From Pseudomonas syringae (lineage in GTDB: Bacteria > Pseudomonadota > Gammaproteobacteria > Pseudomonadales > Pseudomonadaceae), in the NCBI RefSeq assembly GCF_021605415.1, contig NZ_WKEQ01000017.1:1-64000 (forward strand): a stretch of DNA of 64,000 nucleotides, given 5' to 3'. Below, piece after piece: positions 1 through 10,433 of this stretch (position 1 is the stretch's first letter; each line of letters begins with the position of its first letter). The notes below the pieces were generated by a model that was given only the letters and a program-made list of their open reading frames with translations, searched no databases and had not been told where the DNA came from. A program made the translations under genes and the position numbers.

Positions 1-82
1 GCATACGGATCAGGTGTTGGAGGGGTTGGGGTTTGGGGCGCAGCGGATTGCTGAACTGCGGCGGGCCAAGGTGATTCTTTAG
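1..82 (+). CDS. CaiB/BaiF (family III) CoA-transferase, C-terminal end only
   Basis: The window opens inside a gene whose last 26 codons are visible, ending in TAG at 80-82. The visible tail starts HTDQVLEGLGFG and continues AQRIAELRRAKVIL. This HT(D/E)-VL-x-LG-x7-IA-x-LR pattern is the usual C-terminus of family III CoA-transferases, which move CoA between carboxylic acids. Substrate and start lie outside the window. It converges on the SprT-like gene with a gap of about 29 bp. Confidence 0.7.
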   Translation, partial: HTDQVLEGLGFGAQRIAELRRAKVIL

Positions 83-111
83 TGTCTGGAGTGGCGCCAT
101 CGCAAATCCGG

Positions 112-606
112 CTACTCGACCCGCATCTCACCGCTGAATACCAGGGTGTTGCGGCACCGCCGACAAAAATACCGCCGCCCCTGCCGCACCAGACTATGGC
201 GCTGTGTCGAGAAGGGAAAGTCGCTGTCCGGGCACGGGCATTTATAGATGTAGCGGGTTACGCGGCGGCGCTGTACTTCATAGGTGTGACAGCGATCAGG
301 CGGTAACTCGTACACGCCACGCATGATCAACTGCCACTCTTCGCCGTGCGGCTGGATTCGGTCGCCGAACAGTTGATGGGCGATCAGGTGCGCGACTTCG
401 TGAGCCACGGTCTGTTTGAGGAAATGATCGGTGTTTTCCCGGTACAGCTGCGGATTGAAGCGCAGCAGGTTCTCATGCAAATGCGCGACACCGGCTTTTT
501 GCCCGCGCAGCTTGAGGCTCACGACCGGGCGCTTGAAAGTACGTTTGAAAAAGGATTCAGCGAGTTGGTAACAATCTTCGACGCGGGTGTTGAGTTGCTC
601 GGGCAT
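112..606 (-). CDS. sprT: SprT-like zinc metalloprotease-fold protein
   Basis: This 164-aa protein has the SprT layout. A zincin motif HEVAH (residues 69-73) sits in the N-terminal half, and a C-terminal zinc ribbon has cysteine pairs at about 123/125 (CPC) and 148/151 (CRRC). Length fits bacterial SprT. The eukaryotic relatives (Spartan) cleave DNA-protein crosslinks; the role of bacterial SprT is poorly defined, so protease activity is inferred from HExxH. It appears to be a single-gene transcript and converges with the CoA-transferase end upstream of base 112. Confidence 0.88.
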   Translation of the reverse strand: MPEQLNTRVEDCYQLAESFFKRTFKRPVVSLKLRGQKAGVAHLHENLLRFNPQLYRENTDHFLKQTVAHEVAHLIAHQLFGDRIQPHGEEWQLIMRGVYELPPDRCHTYEVQRRRVTRYIYKCPCPDSDFPFSTQRHSLVRQGRRYFCRRCRNTLVFSGEMRVE

Positions 607-689
607 GCTTGACGGATCTCCAGAGGCCCCGAGTATGCCGCAACCCTGCAGGCTTGCGAACGGCCAAAGTGCCGAATGGTCGTGCGGAG

Positions 690-716
690 CATGAAAAGGC
701 CGCCTCGCGGCGGCCT
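690..716 (-). terminator. Intrinsic terminator of the Yip1-family gene
   Basis: A perfect GC-rich hairpin (arms AGGCCGCC / GGCGGCCT, loop TCGC, 697-716) is followed on the minus strand by a short T run. It lies 20 bp past the stop codon of the Yip1-family gene. Confidence 0.8.
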
Positions 717-736
717 GATTAATGGATCGCGCTGTT

Positions 737-1339
737 CTAGTTGGTATAGACCGGGCCCACGCCCAACCCCCAGACGATCACGGTGAACGCCATGATGGCG
801 ACGAGCACCACCAGACCTACCGCCAGCACCGAACTGGAAAACAGGAAACCTTCGTCCGGCGGAATGTTCATGAAGGTCGGCAGGCCGACATACAACAGGT
901 AAACCGTGTAGCAGATGGCTGCCGTGCCGACGATCATCCCCAGCCACATGTGCGGATACAGCGCCGCCAGTCCACCGACAAATAACGGCGTCGCGGTATA
1001 CGTGGCGAAGGCGACGCAGCGGGCCAGGCTCGGATTGGCATCATAGGTGCGTGCCATCCAGTGCACGAAGGCACCCATGACCGCGACACCGCCCAGCATC
1101 GCCAGGTACGACATGACCGTCATCCAGATCGCGCTTTCGACGGTGAGCATCACCGGCGCACGATTGCCGATCACCCAGCCGACCTGCGTCGTGCCGATGA
1201 AGGCGGAAACGGCCGGAATCGCTGCCAGAATCAGCGTATGGGTCAGGTACATGTGGCTGATGCTTTCTTCTTGGTCGCCACGGATTTCTTTCCATTCCTG
1301 GTCAGGGTGGGTGAAGAGTCCCACTACGTGATGGATCAT
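737..1339 (-). CDS. Yip1-family multi-pass inner-membrane protein
   Basis: The 200-aa product starts MIHHVVGLFTHPDQEWKEI, the conserved entry of bacterial Yip1-domain proteins, and has five hydrophobic spans from about residue 35 to the C-terminus. I chose the ATG at 1339 because AGAGGAG lies 7 bases before it. The in-frame ATG nine codons upstream (1366) has no ribosome binding site and would place the Shine-Dalgarno inside the gene. Function is unknown. An AATAACAA tract just 5' of the Shine-Dalgarno resembles an Hfq/Crc target. The gene stands alone, divergent from ttcA. Confidence 0.85.
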   Translation of the reverse strand: MIHHVVGLFTHPDQEWKEIRGDQEESISHMYLTHTLILAAIPAVSAFIGTTQVGWVIGNRAPVMLTVESAIWMTVMSYLAMLGGVAVMGAFVHWMARTYDANPSLARCVAFATYTATPLFVGGLAALYPHMWLGMIVGTAAICYTVYLLYVGLPTFMNIPPDEGFLFSSSVLAVGLVVLVAIMAFTVIVWGLGVGPVYTN

Positions 1340-1353
1340 GCCAGTCACTCCTC

Positions 1354-1361
1354 TTGTTATT
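1354..1361 (-). promoter_or_regulatory. Candidate Hfq/Crc CA motif before the Yip1-family gene
   Basis: The minus strand reads AATAACAA immediately before AGAGGAG and the start codon at 1339. It fits the AAnAAnAA pattern bound by Hfq with Crc in Pseudomonas catabolite repression. The call rests on motif and position only. Confidence 0.45.
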
Positions 1362-1651
1362 GCCATCGCCCCCCAGCGGAGCGCTTACGGGCCAAGGTGG
1401 CCGAGCAAATACAGGTCTTTGGATGAATGCGACCTTATGTCGCAGTATAGAAAGGACTTAACCGCACGGGTCATAAGGGCTTAGAGCAAATTGCGCTGTA
1501 AACCCCGTGCGTAATCGCCTCCAGGTCTTGTGCAGCCCACTTTGTAGGAGCGATCCATGGTGCTGACGTGTGTTCTGTCAGTGACGCTTCGCCCATGCCC
1601 GGTTTTTGCGTAAAATGCCGGCCTTTCGTCACACCTCACGGATTTCGCGTC

Positions 1652-2476
1652 ATGGGCACTCTTACGGTCAACCAGAACAAACTGCAAAAGCGCCTGCGCC
1701 GCCTGGCCGGCGAAGCAGTCGCCGACTTCAACATGATCGAAGACGGTGACAAAGTCATGGTCTGCCTGTCCGGCGGAAAAGACAGCTACACCATGCTCGA
1801 CGTGCTGATGCATCTGCAGAAGGTTGCGCCGATCAAGTTCGAGATCGTCGCCGTGAACATGGATCAGAAGCAGCCGGGCTTTCCTGAGCACGTGCTGCCG
1901 GCCTATCTGAAAGCACTGGGCGTCGAGTACCACATCGTCGAGAAAGACACGTACTCGGTGGTCAAGGAACTGATCCCGGAAGGCAAAACCACGTGTTCGC
2001 TGTGCTCGCGCCTGCGTCGCGGCACGCTGTACACCTTCGCCGATGAAATCGGTGCGACCAAAATGGCCCTCGGTCATCACCGCGATGACATCGTCGAAAC
2101 GTTCTTCCTCAACATGTTCTTCAACGGCAGCCTCAAGGCCATGCCGCCCAAACTGCGTGCCGATGACGGCCGCAACGTGGTGATCCGTCCATTGGCCTAC
2201 TGCAACGAGAAAGACATCCAGGCTTACTCGGATTTGAAACAGTTCCCGATCATTCCGTGCAACCTGTGCGGCTCCCAGGAAAACCTGCAGCGTCAGGTGG
2301 TCAAGGACATGCTTCAGGACTGGGATCGCAAAACGCCGGGCCGTACCGAAAGCATCTTCCGCAGTCTGCAGAACGTGATTCCGTCGCAACTGGCGGATCG
2401 CAACCTGTTCGACTTCACCAGCCTCAAGATCGACGAAAGTGCCGCTTCGCGCTTCGTCAACATCGTTAACCTCTAA
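1652..2476 (+). CDS. ttcA: tRNA 2-thiocytidine(32) synthetase TtcA
   Basis: TtcA uses ATP, an iron-sulfur cluster and a sulfur donor to thiolate cytidine 32 of certain tRNAs. The 274-aa product has the PP-loop SGGKDS at residues 40-45 and cysteine pairs CSLC and CNLC that could bind a cluster. The start [10 protein letters not shown] at 1652 matches known Pseudomonas TtcA; the open frame runs 28 codons further up, but that part looks non-coding. A TAAAAT -10-like hexamer lies at 1611-1616, about 36 bp before the start. A REP pair separates it from the next gene. Confidence 0.95.
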   Translation: MGTLTVNQNKLQKRLRRLAGEAVADFNMIEDGDKVMVCLSGGKDSYTMLDVLMHLQKVAPIKFEIVAVNMDQKQPGFPEHVLPAYLKALGVEYHIVEKDTYSVVKELIPEGKTTCSLCSRLRRGTLYTFADEIGATKMALGHHRDDIVETFFLNMFFNGSLKAMPPKLRADDGRNVVIRPLAYCNEKDIQAYSDLKQFPIIPCNLCGSQENLQRQVVKDMLQDWDRKTPGRTESIFRSLQNVIPSQLADRNLFDFTSLKIDESAASRFVNIVNL

Positions 2477-2483
2477 TTAAAAC

Positions 2484-2572
2484 TGTAGGAGTGAGCCTGC
2501 TCGCGATAGCGGTCTGTCAGACACTTCAGTGTTGACTGATAGGACGCCATCGCGAGCAGGCTCACTCCTACA
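2484..2572. repeat. REPIN (paired inverted REP, GTAGGAG family)
   Basis: Two REP copies in inverted orientation (2484-2510 and 2551-2572) share TGTAGGAGTGAGCCTGCTCG and enclose about 40 bp. They fill most of the gap between ttcA and the glycosylase gene. REPINs are non-autonomous elements mobilised by RAYT transposases; none is in this window. Confidence 0.9.
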
Positions 2573-2604
2573 ATGGTTTTTCGTTTCAATTCCCAGGAGA
2601 GGGC

Positions 2605-3279
2605 ATGCGCGACTACAAGTGGCTGCACGAATACTGTCTGAACCGCTTCGGTTCGGCCGCCAAGCTCGAAGCCCATCTGCCCGACCCGAAGTCCCCCGCG
2701 CAACTGCGCAAAATCAGTGATGACCGCTACCTTTCGACCATGGCGCTGCGCGTCTTCCGCGCAGGGCTCAAGCACAGTCTGGTCGACGCCAAATGGCCGG
2801 CTTTCGAAGAAGTGTTCTTCAAGTTCGACCCGGAAAAAGTCGTGCTGATGAGCGCCGAACACCTTGAGCGATTGATGCAGGACGCGCGGATCATCCGCCA
2901 CCTCGGCAAGCTCAAGAGCGTGCCACGCAATGCGCAGTTCATTCTGGATGTCGAGCAGGAGCAAGGCAGTTTCGGTGCGCTGATCGCCGATTGGCCGGTG
3001 ACCGATATTGTCGGGTTGTGGACGTACCTGAAAAAGCATGGCCATCAATTGGGCGGGCTGTCGGCGCCACGCTTTTTGCGCATGGTCGGCAAAGACACGT
3101 TTGTACCGAGCTACGACGTGGTCGCCGCGCTGAATGCACAGAAGATCGTCGACAAGGCGCCGACCAGTCAGCGCGATCTGGCTGCGGTGCAAGGCGTGTT
3201 CAATCAGTGGCACGAAGAAAGCGGCGGCCGGCCGATGAGCCAGCTATCGATGATGCTGGCCTATACCGTGAATCATTGA
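2605..3279 (+). CDS. DNA-3-methyladenine glycosylase I family (Tag-like) protein
   Basis: This 224-aa protein is a member of the helix-hairpin-helix 3-methyladenine glycosylase family (COG2818 type), which removes alkylated adenine in base excision repair. Recognisable stretches are the N-terminal RDYKWLHEYC and the middle HLGKLKSVPRNAQFI. It is longer than E. coli Tag (about 187 aa), and I cannot identify all four zinc ligands of Tag, so it may be a divergent paralogue. AGGAG lies 6 bases before the ATG at 2605. It follows ttcA across a REPIN. Confidence 0.75.
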   Translation: MRDYKWLHEYCLNRFGSAAKLEAHLPDPKSPAQLRKISDDRYLSTMALRVFRAGLKHSLVDAKWPAFEEVFFKFDPEKVVLMSAEHLERLMQDARIIRHLGKLKSVPRNAQFILDVEQEQGSFGALIADWPVTDIVGLWTYLKKHGHQLGGLSAPRFLRMVGKDTFVPSYDVVAALNAQKIVDKAPTSQRDLAAVQGVFNQWHEESGGRPMSQLSMMLAYTVNH

Positions 3280-3295
3280 GACCGAGTTGACCCAA

Positions 3296-3456
3296 TCGCT
3301 GGCAAGCCAGCTCCCACAGGATCTGTGTTGAAGCACCATATTGTAATGAACACAAAAACCTGGGGGAGCTGGCTTGCCAGCTTCCTACAGGGCATGTGTC
3401 GGAACACACCATTGGAATTAACACAAAAACCTGGGGGAGCTGGCTTGCCAGCGATA
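3296..3456. repeat. Cluster of three REP copies (GTGGGAGC family)
   Basis: Three copies of the GGGGGAGCTGGCTTGCCAGC core or its complement lie at 3296-3319, 3351-3381 and 3422-3456. Copies two and three are direct repeats spaced 71 bp and share the flank CACAAAAACC. The cluster fills the gap between the convergent Tag-like and DUF2069 genes. Confidence 0.9.
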
Positions 3457-3464
3457 GCGGTCCG

Positions 3465-3890
3465 TCAGACGACGGAAATTTCGCCCTCGCCAGCCAGTTT
3501 GCGATTCAACTGATACCGCCACCGCACATACAGCAGCGCCGAACAGAACACCGCGAGGCTGACGATCATCTCCAGCACGCCGAACAGTTGCCGGCTCGGG
3601 TCATACGCCGCCAGTGCGCCCTTGATGAAATACAGATTCACCACAAAACACATCCATGAATGCCCACGGGCACTGCCGAGGATCATCGCCGGTGCGAGGA
3701 CGATCCACGGGATCAGCTCGATCAGCAGAATCACCCATGGGCGAGCGCCGTGCAGGTCGGCGAACAGCAGATAGTAGGCCACGAGCAATCCGGCGAGGCT
3801 GAAAAAGCACAGCAGGCTGATGATGCGCATCGCCTTCACGCGGGGGGCCAGCCACTCGACCGAGGGCAGGACTTTTGGCTTTTTCGCCAC
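3465..3890 (-). CDS. DUF2069 inner-membrane protein
   Basis: The product is 141 aa and starts at a GTG (3888-3890), written MAKKPKVLPSVEWLAPRV. GGAGAG lies just upstream, overlapping the end of wrbA, whose TGA is one base away. Four hydrophobic spans enclose the conserved LHGARPWVILLIELIP and FVVNLYFIKG, the DUF2069 hallmarks. Function is unknown. The wrbA coupling and the arsC-wrbA-DUF2069 order suggest one transcript. The longer upstream frame lies within wrbA and is not used. Confidence 0.85.
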   Translation of the reverse strand: MAKKPKVLPSVEWLAPRVKAMRIISLLCFFSLAGLLVAYYLLFADLHGARPWVILLIELIPWIVLAPAMILGSARGHSWMCFVVNLYFIKGALAAYDPSRQLFGVLEMIVSLAVFCSALLYVRWRYQLNRKLAGEGEISVV

Positions 3891-3891
3891 G

Positions 3892-4838
<947 letters not shown>

Positions 4839-4951
4839 GTCGGGTCGCTTCTGGCGTAAAGTGGCGGCTATTCTAACCGTGCAGCGCGCAATCCAGAACC
4901 GTGGGAGGCGATGGGTCGCAGACGCATTTCATTTTTGACAAGGAATACACC

Positions 4952-5419
4952 ATGACCAGGCGATTGGCAGCGGCATTGGCGATCATCGGAACGTTGATGC
5001 TGGGGGGCTGCGGGAATGACTATGGCATCGACCAGAACGGCCAGAAGGTGGCGTCAGAGCGACTGGACAAGCAATGGGTGGTGCTCAATTACTGGGCCGA
5101 ATGGTGCGGGCCATGCCGCACGGAAATCCCGGAACTTAACCATTTGGCCGATGAACTCAAGGGTAAGAACATCGGGGTGTTCGGGGTCAACTTTGACAAC
5201 GTGCAAGGTGAGGAACTGAAAAGTGCCAGCGAAAAGCTCGGGATCAAGTTCACCGTGCTGGCGCAGGATCCGGCGGAGTTGTTCGAACTGCCGCGCAGCG
5301 AGGCGCTACCGGTGACGTACATCATCGACAACAAGGGCAAGGTGCGCGAGCAGATGATGGGCGAGCAGACGGCGGCGGGGGTGATGGCCAAGCTTGAGGC
5401 GTTGCAGGCGACGAAATGA
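4952..5419 (+). CDS. TlpA-type thioredoxin-like lipoprotein
   Basis: The 155-aa product has a lipoprotein signal ending in LGGC and then a thioredoxin-like domain with the redox motif WCGPC (about residues 51-55) and the cis-proline region EALPVTYIID. TlpA-like proteins are membrane-tethered periplasmic disulfide reductases serving cytochrome c maturation or oxidative-stress repair. AAGGAA lies 6 bases before the ATG at 4952. It is divergent from arsC and monocistronic; a REP hairpin follows. Confidence 0.88.
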   Translation: MTRRLAAALAIIGTLMLGGCGNDYGIDQNGQKVASERLDKQWVVLNYWAEWCGPCRTEIPELNHLADELKGKNIGVFGVNFDNVQGEELKSASEKLGIKFTVLAQDPAELFELPRSEALPVTYIIDNKGKVREQMMGEQTAAGVMAKLEALQATK

Positions 5420-5429
5420 GTCGTTTGTA

Positions 5430-5506
5430 AAAAGATCGCAGCCTGCAGTAGCTCCTACAGGGGATTGCATTGCATCTGTAGGAGCTACCGCAGGCTGCGA
5501 TCTTTT
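5430..5506. repeat. REPIN (GATCGCAGCCTGC family), likely bidirectional terminator
   Basis: Inverted copies of AAAAGATCGCAGCCTGC with inner GTAGCTCCTACAG elements form a long imperfect palindrome between two convergent lipoprotein genes. A-runs and T-runs at its ends suggest it can end transcripts from both sides. Confidence 0.85.
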
Positions 5507-5519
5507 CAGGGCTAGCGAA

Positions 5520-5924
5520 TCAACCCTCTTCCAGCCACAACCGCAGCGGCTTGCCTTCAGCCGGCCAGAAGCGCATCTGATCGATCGGCGAAACATCCCA
5601 GCGCTCGACATGCTCCAGCGCTTCAATGAAACGTTGTTCCTGCTCCATCAACGCCGGAGCGCACAGTTTGCGCGTGCGGCCGATCTTGCCGAAGCTCAGC
5701 GTGTCGCCCTTCAGCGTGTACGGCGCAAACCAGTGATTGCAGCCGCCGTTGCCATACGCCCGGCCATCTTCACCGAGCGTGACGGTCAGGTGGCTGTAAT
5801 CCATCAGCGGTCGTTCGCCGATCCATTCCAGAATGTAGCTGCGGTTCTGTTGCAACTGCACCGGCTCTGCGGCGCAGCCAACCAGACCGACACCGATGAG
5901 TGCGGCCAGGACAAGGCGTTTCAT
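5520..5924 (-). CDS. META-domain lipoprotein
   Basis: The 134-aa protein starts MKRLVLAALIGVGLVGCAAE, a signal peptide with lipobox LVGC. It is followed by one META domain with the typical YGNGGCNHWFAPY and LEHVERWDV segments. META-domain proteins (E. coli HslJ) are heat-induced and linked to novobiocin resistance; the exact role is unknown. Its ATG overlaps the stop of the upstream gene by one base (TGATG), so the two are translationally coupled. Confidence 0.87.
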   Translation of the reverse strand: MKRLVLAALIGVGLVGCAAEPVQLQQNRSYILEWIGERPLMDYSHLTVTLGEDGRAYGNGGCNHWFAPYTLKGDTLSFGKIGRTRKLCAPALMEQEQRFIEALEHVERWDVSPIDQMRFWPAEGKPLRLWLEEG

Positions 5925-6358
5925 CACGCTGGCTCCTGGCATTTCGCGCACAGGTGCTTTTCACCGACGTTTTTCCAGCCCAGTTCAGCGATGCGCGCGG
6001 TGGCGGCGGTTTTTTCCGCAGCCTTGCCGAGCTTGCTGTCTACTGCGAATTCGAAGCTCAATTCTTTGGCGCAGCTGTCGCAATTGACCTGCCAGGTGTG
6101 GATCGCCAGTTCGCCGAATACCGGGCCGCTGGCCATCGCTGTCCATTGGCCGGGCGGGTTGATCAGGTGGCGAACGGTTTCGACGGTCAGGCGCATGGAC
6201 AAGTCCTTGCTGCCTTTGAGGGTCACGACCAGCACATCACCGTTGCGGATCGAGCCACCGTTGCCGGTGACCTGATAGCGGCCCGGTACGAGTGCGCGGC
6301 ATTCGGTGAGGGTGTGTTGCGGGTTCATCAGGGTGTAGCGGAAATCGTGTTCGACCAT
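5924..6358 (-). CDS. Conserved hypothetical protein with two CxxC pairs
   Basis: The start is the ATG at 6358 (MVEHDFRYTLMNPQHTL), preceded by a GGAG-like site; the frame stays open further upstream, but that part is low-complexity shadow. The 144-aa product has no signal or membrane span. CDSC (near residue 94) and CAKC (near the C-terminus) are spaced like a zinc ribbon. I do not recognise a catalytic family. It is the first gene of a two-gene unit with the META lipoprotein. Confidence 0.75.
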   Translation of the reverse strand: MVEHDFRYTLMNPQHTLTECRALVPGRYQVTGNGGSIRNGDVLVVTLKGSKDLSMRLTVETVRHLINPPGQWTAMASGPVFGELAIHTWQVNCDSCAKELSFEFAVDSKLGKAAEKTAATARIAELGWKNVGEKHLCAKCQEPA

Positions 6359-6605
6359 GGAGCCTCCAAATATGCGCGGTATGCTAGCACGGGCTTGATG
6401 ACAGAATGGCGCGGGCTTGTAACCTTCGATCCGGTTCAATATGCACGCTGGCGCAGGGCAAATTGCCGCTACATCTCCAGAGAACGGAACAAGGTGCCGT
6501 CGCACATCTTGGCGCAGGTGACACCTGGGCCAGGGGTGACAAAGGGTTGGCGTCGGCTGGCTGGGTCTGTTGATCCTGCGCGCAAAACAGTGAGCCGCTG
6601 ACTCG

Positions 6606-7595
6606 TCAGCCTTCGACCTGGTTCTGTGGTGCGCCTGCCGCCCAGGTCGAAATGTTGTGCAGGGTGGTCGCGGCAATCGCGCCCAAGGCTTCGCGGGTCA
6701 GAAAGGCCTGGTGTGCGGTGACGATCACGTTGGGAAAGGTCAGTAGCCGTGCCAGTACGTCGTCCTGCAAGGGCAGGTCGGAGCGATCCTCGAAAAACAG
6801 CTGCGCCTCTTCTTCATAGACGTCCAGCCCCAGATAACCCAGTTGGCCGTCCTTCAGCGCGTCGATCAGCGCCGGCGTATCCACCAGACCGCCGCGCCCG
6901 GTATTGATCAGCATCGCTCCCGGTTGCATGTGCGCCAAAGACTTCCGGTTGATCAGGTGTTTGCTCTGTTCGTTGAGCGGGCAATGCAGGCTGATGATGC
7001 GTGATTGCGCGAGCAACTCGGGCAGGCCCACATAATGGGCGCCCAAGGCTTGTACGGCAGGGTTCGGATACGGATCGTAAGCGAGCAATTGGCAACCGAA
7101 ACCGTGCATGATTTTCGCGAATGTCGCGCCGATCTGCCCGGTGCCGACGATGCCGACAGTCTTACCAACCAGGTCGAAACCGGTCAGGCCATGCAGGGTG
7201 AAGTCGCCTTCGCGGGTGCGGTTATAGGCGCGATGCAGACGCCGGTTGAGGGCGAGGATCAGCGCCACCGCATGTTCGGCCACTGCGTGGGGCGAGTAGG
7301 CCGGAACGCGCACGACTGGCAAGTTCAGGCGTTTCGCCGCGTTCAGGTCGACATGGTTGTAGCCGGCCGAGCGCAGCGCAATCAGTCGCGTACCGCCGGC
7401 CGCCAGCCGTTCGAGCACCGGCGCGCTGAGATCGTCGTTGATGAAGGCGCAAACCACCTCGTGATGTTCGGCCAGCGCGGCAGTGTCGAGACTGAGCCGG
7501 GCTGGCTGGAAGTGCAATTCGATGCCCGCCGGGCAATCCGCACCAAGAAAGCTGTCGCGGTCGTAGGTCTGGCTGCTGAAAACGAGGGTGCGCAT
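6606..7595 (-). CDS. ldhA: Fermentative D-lactate dehydrogenase / 2-hydroxyacid dehydrogenase
   Basis: The 329-aa NAD-dependent enzyme reduces pyruvate to D-lactate. The Rossmann loop GIVGTGQIG, the catalytic Arg/Glu regions NTGRGGLVD and GYLGLDVYEEE, and the active-site His in VTAHQAFLT are all present. The start MRTLVFSSQTYDRDSF (7595) is chosen over an ATG 20 codons upstream because it matches family starts and has GGAG before it. As in P. aeruginosa, it lies directly downstream of gacS on the same strand, 84 bp away. Confidence 0.92.
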   Translation of the reverse strand: MRTLVFSSQTYDRDSFLGADCPAGIELHFQPARLSLDTAALAEHHEVVCAFINDDLSAPVLERLAAGGTRLIALRSAGYNHVDLNAAKRLNLPVVRVPAYSPHAVAEHAVALILALNRRLHRAYNRTREGDFTLHGLTGFDLVGKTVGIVGTGQIGATFAKIMHGFGCQLLAYDPYPNPAVQALGAHYVGLPELLAQSRIISLHCPLNEQSKHLINRKSLAHMQPGAMLINTGRGGLVDTPALIDALKDGQLGYLGLDVYEEEAQLFFEDRSDLPLQDDVLARLLTFPNVIVTAHQAFLTREALGAIAATTLHNISTWAAGAPQNQVEG

Positions 7596-7679
7596 GCTGT
7601 CCTCCTGGAACGTCGTCGCGGGCCCGGGTTGGCCCACGACAACTTTAGTTCGCATCGGTGACGTCGGTATTGTCGTGGA

Positions 7680-10433
7680 TCAGGCGCTGATCCGTGCTTG
7701 CGCCGCCAACCGGTTCATCGCTCGCTCAAGTTCATCCAGCGCCTGCGCCGCTTTCGGGTCGTCCTGCTTGAGCAAGGTTTCGCTGCGCTGACACGCGCCG
7801 CGCAATTGCGGCACGCCACAATAACGGGTAGCGCCATGCAGACGATGCACTCGTTCCAGCAGGGCGTTGTGATCCTGACTGTCGCGGGCAATGCGGATCG
7901 CTTCGCGGTCGGCCTCCAGTGACGCCAGCAGCATCGCCAGCATGTCGGCGGCCAGATCGGCCTTGCCGGCGGCCAGGCGCAAACCCTCTTCATGGTCGAT
8001 CACCGGCAGCTCATAATGGTTTGCCGCGGTTTCGGTGACGTGTTCCGGTAACTGGTTACGCAAGGCCAGGCCGGTCCACTTGAGCACCACCTGCGCCAGT
8101 TGTCGTTCGCTGATGGGTTTGGTCAGGTAATCGTCCATGCCACTTTGCAGCAGGGCGCGTTTTTCATTGGCCATGGCGTGCGCGGTCAGCGCCACGATCG
8201 GCAACGGCGTGCAGTGCCGTTCGCTTTCCCATTGGCGAATGGTTTCCGTGCTCTGACGACCATCCATGCCGGGCATTTGCACATCCATCAGCACCAGATC
8301 GAACGATTCGGTCTGAACTGCCTTGACGGCGGCGTAGCCACTTTCCACCGCGAGCACCTTGGCACCCATGTCTTCGAGCAGCGTCTGCACCAGCAGCAGA
8401 TTGGCCGGGTTGTCGTCGACACACAAAACTTTCGGTGCACGGCTCGACAGCGGTTCACCCGGTTCGTTGCGCGGCTGGCGCGGGTTGACCAGATCCGACA
8501 GCGCCCGGCGCAGCTTGCGTGTGCAGGCCGGTTTGGCCTGGAGCTGGCTGTGCGGATTGGGCACGGACAGATGGAACAGCGTCTGTTCGGTGGTCGGGCA
8601 CAACACCAGCACCTTGCAGCCCAGGTGTTCGAGATCCCAGATTTGTTGGTTCAACCGCTCCGGCAGCATGTCGCTGCTGGTGATGCCGATCACCGCCAGG
8701 TCAATCGCCTGTTCGGTCTGATGCGCTCCGGTGACGCCATTGGCCAGGCTCTCCAGGGTATTGAACGGTGTGACTTCGAGCCCGCAATCTTCCAATTGGT
8801 GCTGCAACGCCTGGCGGGCCAGTTCGTGGTTCTCCAGCACTGCCACGCGACGACCGAGCAGCGGCGCACCCGGCAAGTCTTCAGCGTCATCGCGAGTCTT
8901 CGGCAGGTTGAGACTGATCCAGAATTCCGAGCCTTCCCCCGGCGTGCTATCGACGCCTATTTCGCCGCCCATCTGCTCGATCAGGCGCTTGGAAATCACC
9001 AGCCCCAGACCGGTGCCGCCGGGTTGGCGAGACAGCGAATTGTCGGCCTGACTGAAAGCCTGGAACAGCGCGCGCACATCCTGGCTCGACAGGCCGATGC
9101 CGGTGTCCTGAATGCTGATGCGCAGTTGCACGCTGTCTTCCTGTTCGTCTTCAAGCATGGCGCGGGCGACAATCGTGCCTTCGCGGGTGAACTTGATCGC
9201 GTTGCTCACCAGATTGGTCAGGATTTGCTTGAGTCGCAGCGGGTCGCCCACCAGTGACAATGGCGTGTCGCGATAGACCAGGCTGACCAGTTCCAGCTGC
9301 TTGGCGTGAGCGGCGGGGGCGAGGATGGTCAGGGTGTCCTGCAGCAGATCGCGCAGGTTGAACGGAATGTGGTCGAGCACCAGTTTGCCGGCCTCGATCT
9401 TCGAAAAGTCGAGGATCTCGTTGATGATCCCCAGCAAACTGTCGGCGGACTTTTCGATGGTGCCCAGATAGTCGAGCTGGCGCGGGGTCAGTTCGCTTTT
9501 TTGCAAAAGGTGGGTGAAGCCGAGGATGCCGTTGAGCGGCGTGCGAATTTCGTGGCTCATGTTAGCGAGGAATTCGGACTTGATCCGGCTCGCTTCCAGA
9601 GCTTCCTTGCGCGCCAGATCCAGCTCGATGTTCTGGATTTCGATCGTTTCCAGATTTTGCCGAACGTCTTCAGTGGCCTGATCGACACTGTGTTGCAATT
9701 CTTCCTGAGCATTTTGCAGCGTGCCGGCCATGCGATTGATGCCGGACGCGAGCTCATCGAGTTCCTGGCTGCCGAGCGGCGGCAGGCGGGTTTCCAGGTG
9801 GCCGTCCTTGAGTTGCGCGACTGCTTGCTTGATCTGGCTCAGCGGCCGATTGATCGTGCGACCCATGCGCAAGGCCAGCAACGCGGCACCGGCCAATCCC
9901 GCGCCGATCAACAGCAGGCTGGCGAACAAGCTTCTATAGCCGCGCAACAGCATGCCGTTATGGGACAGCTCTAGCTCGACCCAGCCGAGCAGGCGATTGC
10001 TTTCTTCGGGAATCAATTCGCCGGCGAGGTTTCGGTGTTTGCCGAACACCGGCATTAAATAGCGTGTGGCATCGTTACCGCTGCGCCGCAGCAACTGCGC
10101 GCTGTCACCGTTCGGCGCCTGGTTGAGCATGCTCGGGCCAGCGTGGGCCAGCGGCGTGCGGTCGGGCGCGAGGAAGGTCACCGCGCGCACGTCCGGCTGT
10201 TCGAGGGACTGGGTGGCGATGCGCTCCAGCAGTTCGCTGTCGCCACGGCCCATGGCAGGTGCCACCAGCGGGGCAAGTTGCTCGGCGATCATTTCGCCGC
10301 GCTGCATCAATTGGGTCTGCAGGTCCGCTTGCTGCATCCAGGTGAAGTAGCCACCCAGCACCAGCGCCATCAGGCTGGTCGGCAACAGGGTCAGCAACAG
10401 CACGCGACCTTTGATTCCCAGTTTCTTGAGCAC
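7680..10433 (-). CDS. gacS: Global regulator hybrid sensor histidine kinase GacS
   Basis: GacS activates GacA, which drives small RNAs that titrate RsmA/CsrA, controlling secondary metabolism and biofilm. The 917-aa product has a membrane span at about 11-33, a periplasmic segment to about 165, a second span, a HAMP domain, the H box [11 protein letters not shown] with His294, an ATPase domain, a receiver with [12 protein letters not shown], and a C-terminal Hpt domain with [14 protein letters not shown] chose the GTG at 10433 ([14 protein letters not shown]) because GGAG precedes it and known GacS proteins start there; an ATG five codons upstream has a poorer site. Confidence 0.96.
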   Translation of the reverse strand: MLKKLGIKGRVLLLTLLPTSLMALVLGGYFTWMQQADLQTQLMQRGEMIAEQLAPLVAPAMGRGDSELLERIATQSLEQPDVRAVTFLAPDRTPLAHAGPSMLNQAPNGDSAQLLRRSGNDATRYLMPVFGKHRNLAGELIPEESNRLLGWVELELSHNGMLLRGYRSLFASLLLIGAGLAGAALLALRMGRTINRPLSQIKQAVAQLKDGHLETRLPPLGSQELDELASGINRMAGTLQNAQEELQHSVDQATEDVRQNLETIEIQNIELDLARKEALEASRIKSEFLANMSHEIRTPLNGILGFTHLLQKSELTPRQLDYLGTIEKSADSLLGIINEILDFSKIEAGKLVLDHIPFNLRDLLQDTLTILAPAAHAKQLELVSLVYRDTPLSLVGDPLRLKQILTNLVSNAIKFTREGTIVARAMLEDEQEDSVQLRISIQDTGIGLSSQDVRALFQAFSQADNSLSRQPGGTGLGLVISKRLIEQMGGEIGVDSTPGEGSEFWISLNLPKTRDDAEDLPGAPLLGRRVAVLENHELARQALQHQLEDCGLEVTPFNTLESLANGVTGAHQTEQAIDLAVIGITSSDMLPERLNQQIWDLEHLGCKVLVLCPTTEQTLFHLSVPNPHSQLQAKPACTRKLRRALSDLVNPRQPRNEPGEPLSSRAPKVLCVDDNPANLLLVQTLLEDMGAKVLAVESGYAAVKAVQTESFDLVLMDVQMPGMDGRQSTETIRQWESERHCTPLPIVALTAHAMANEKRALLQSGMDDYLTKPISERQLAQVVLKWTGLALRNQLPEHVTETAANHYELPVIDHEEGLRLAAGKADLAADMLAMLLASLEADREAIRIARDSQDHNALLERVHRLHGATRYCGVPQLRGACQRSETLLKQDDPKAAQALDELERAMNRLAAQARISA

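Noticed and set aside
3296-3456. Regularly spaced repeats considered as a CRISPR array
   Set aside because: Only three copies, one inverted, palindromic GC-rich cores, no cas genes: these are REPs.
6359-6676. A longer N-terminus for the CxxC protein (frame open to 6676)
   Set aside because: It overlaps the 3' end of ldhA, is arginine-rich and lacks a ribosome site; the ATG at 6358 fits better.
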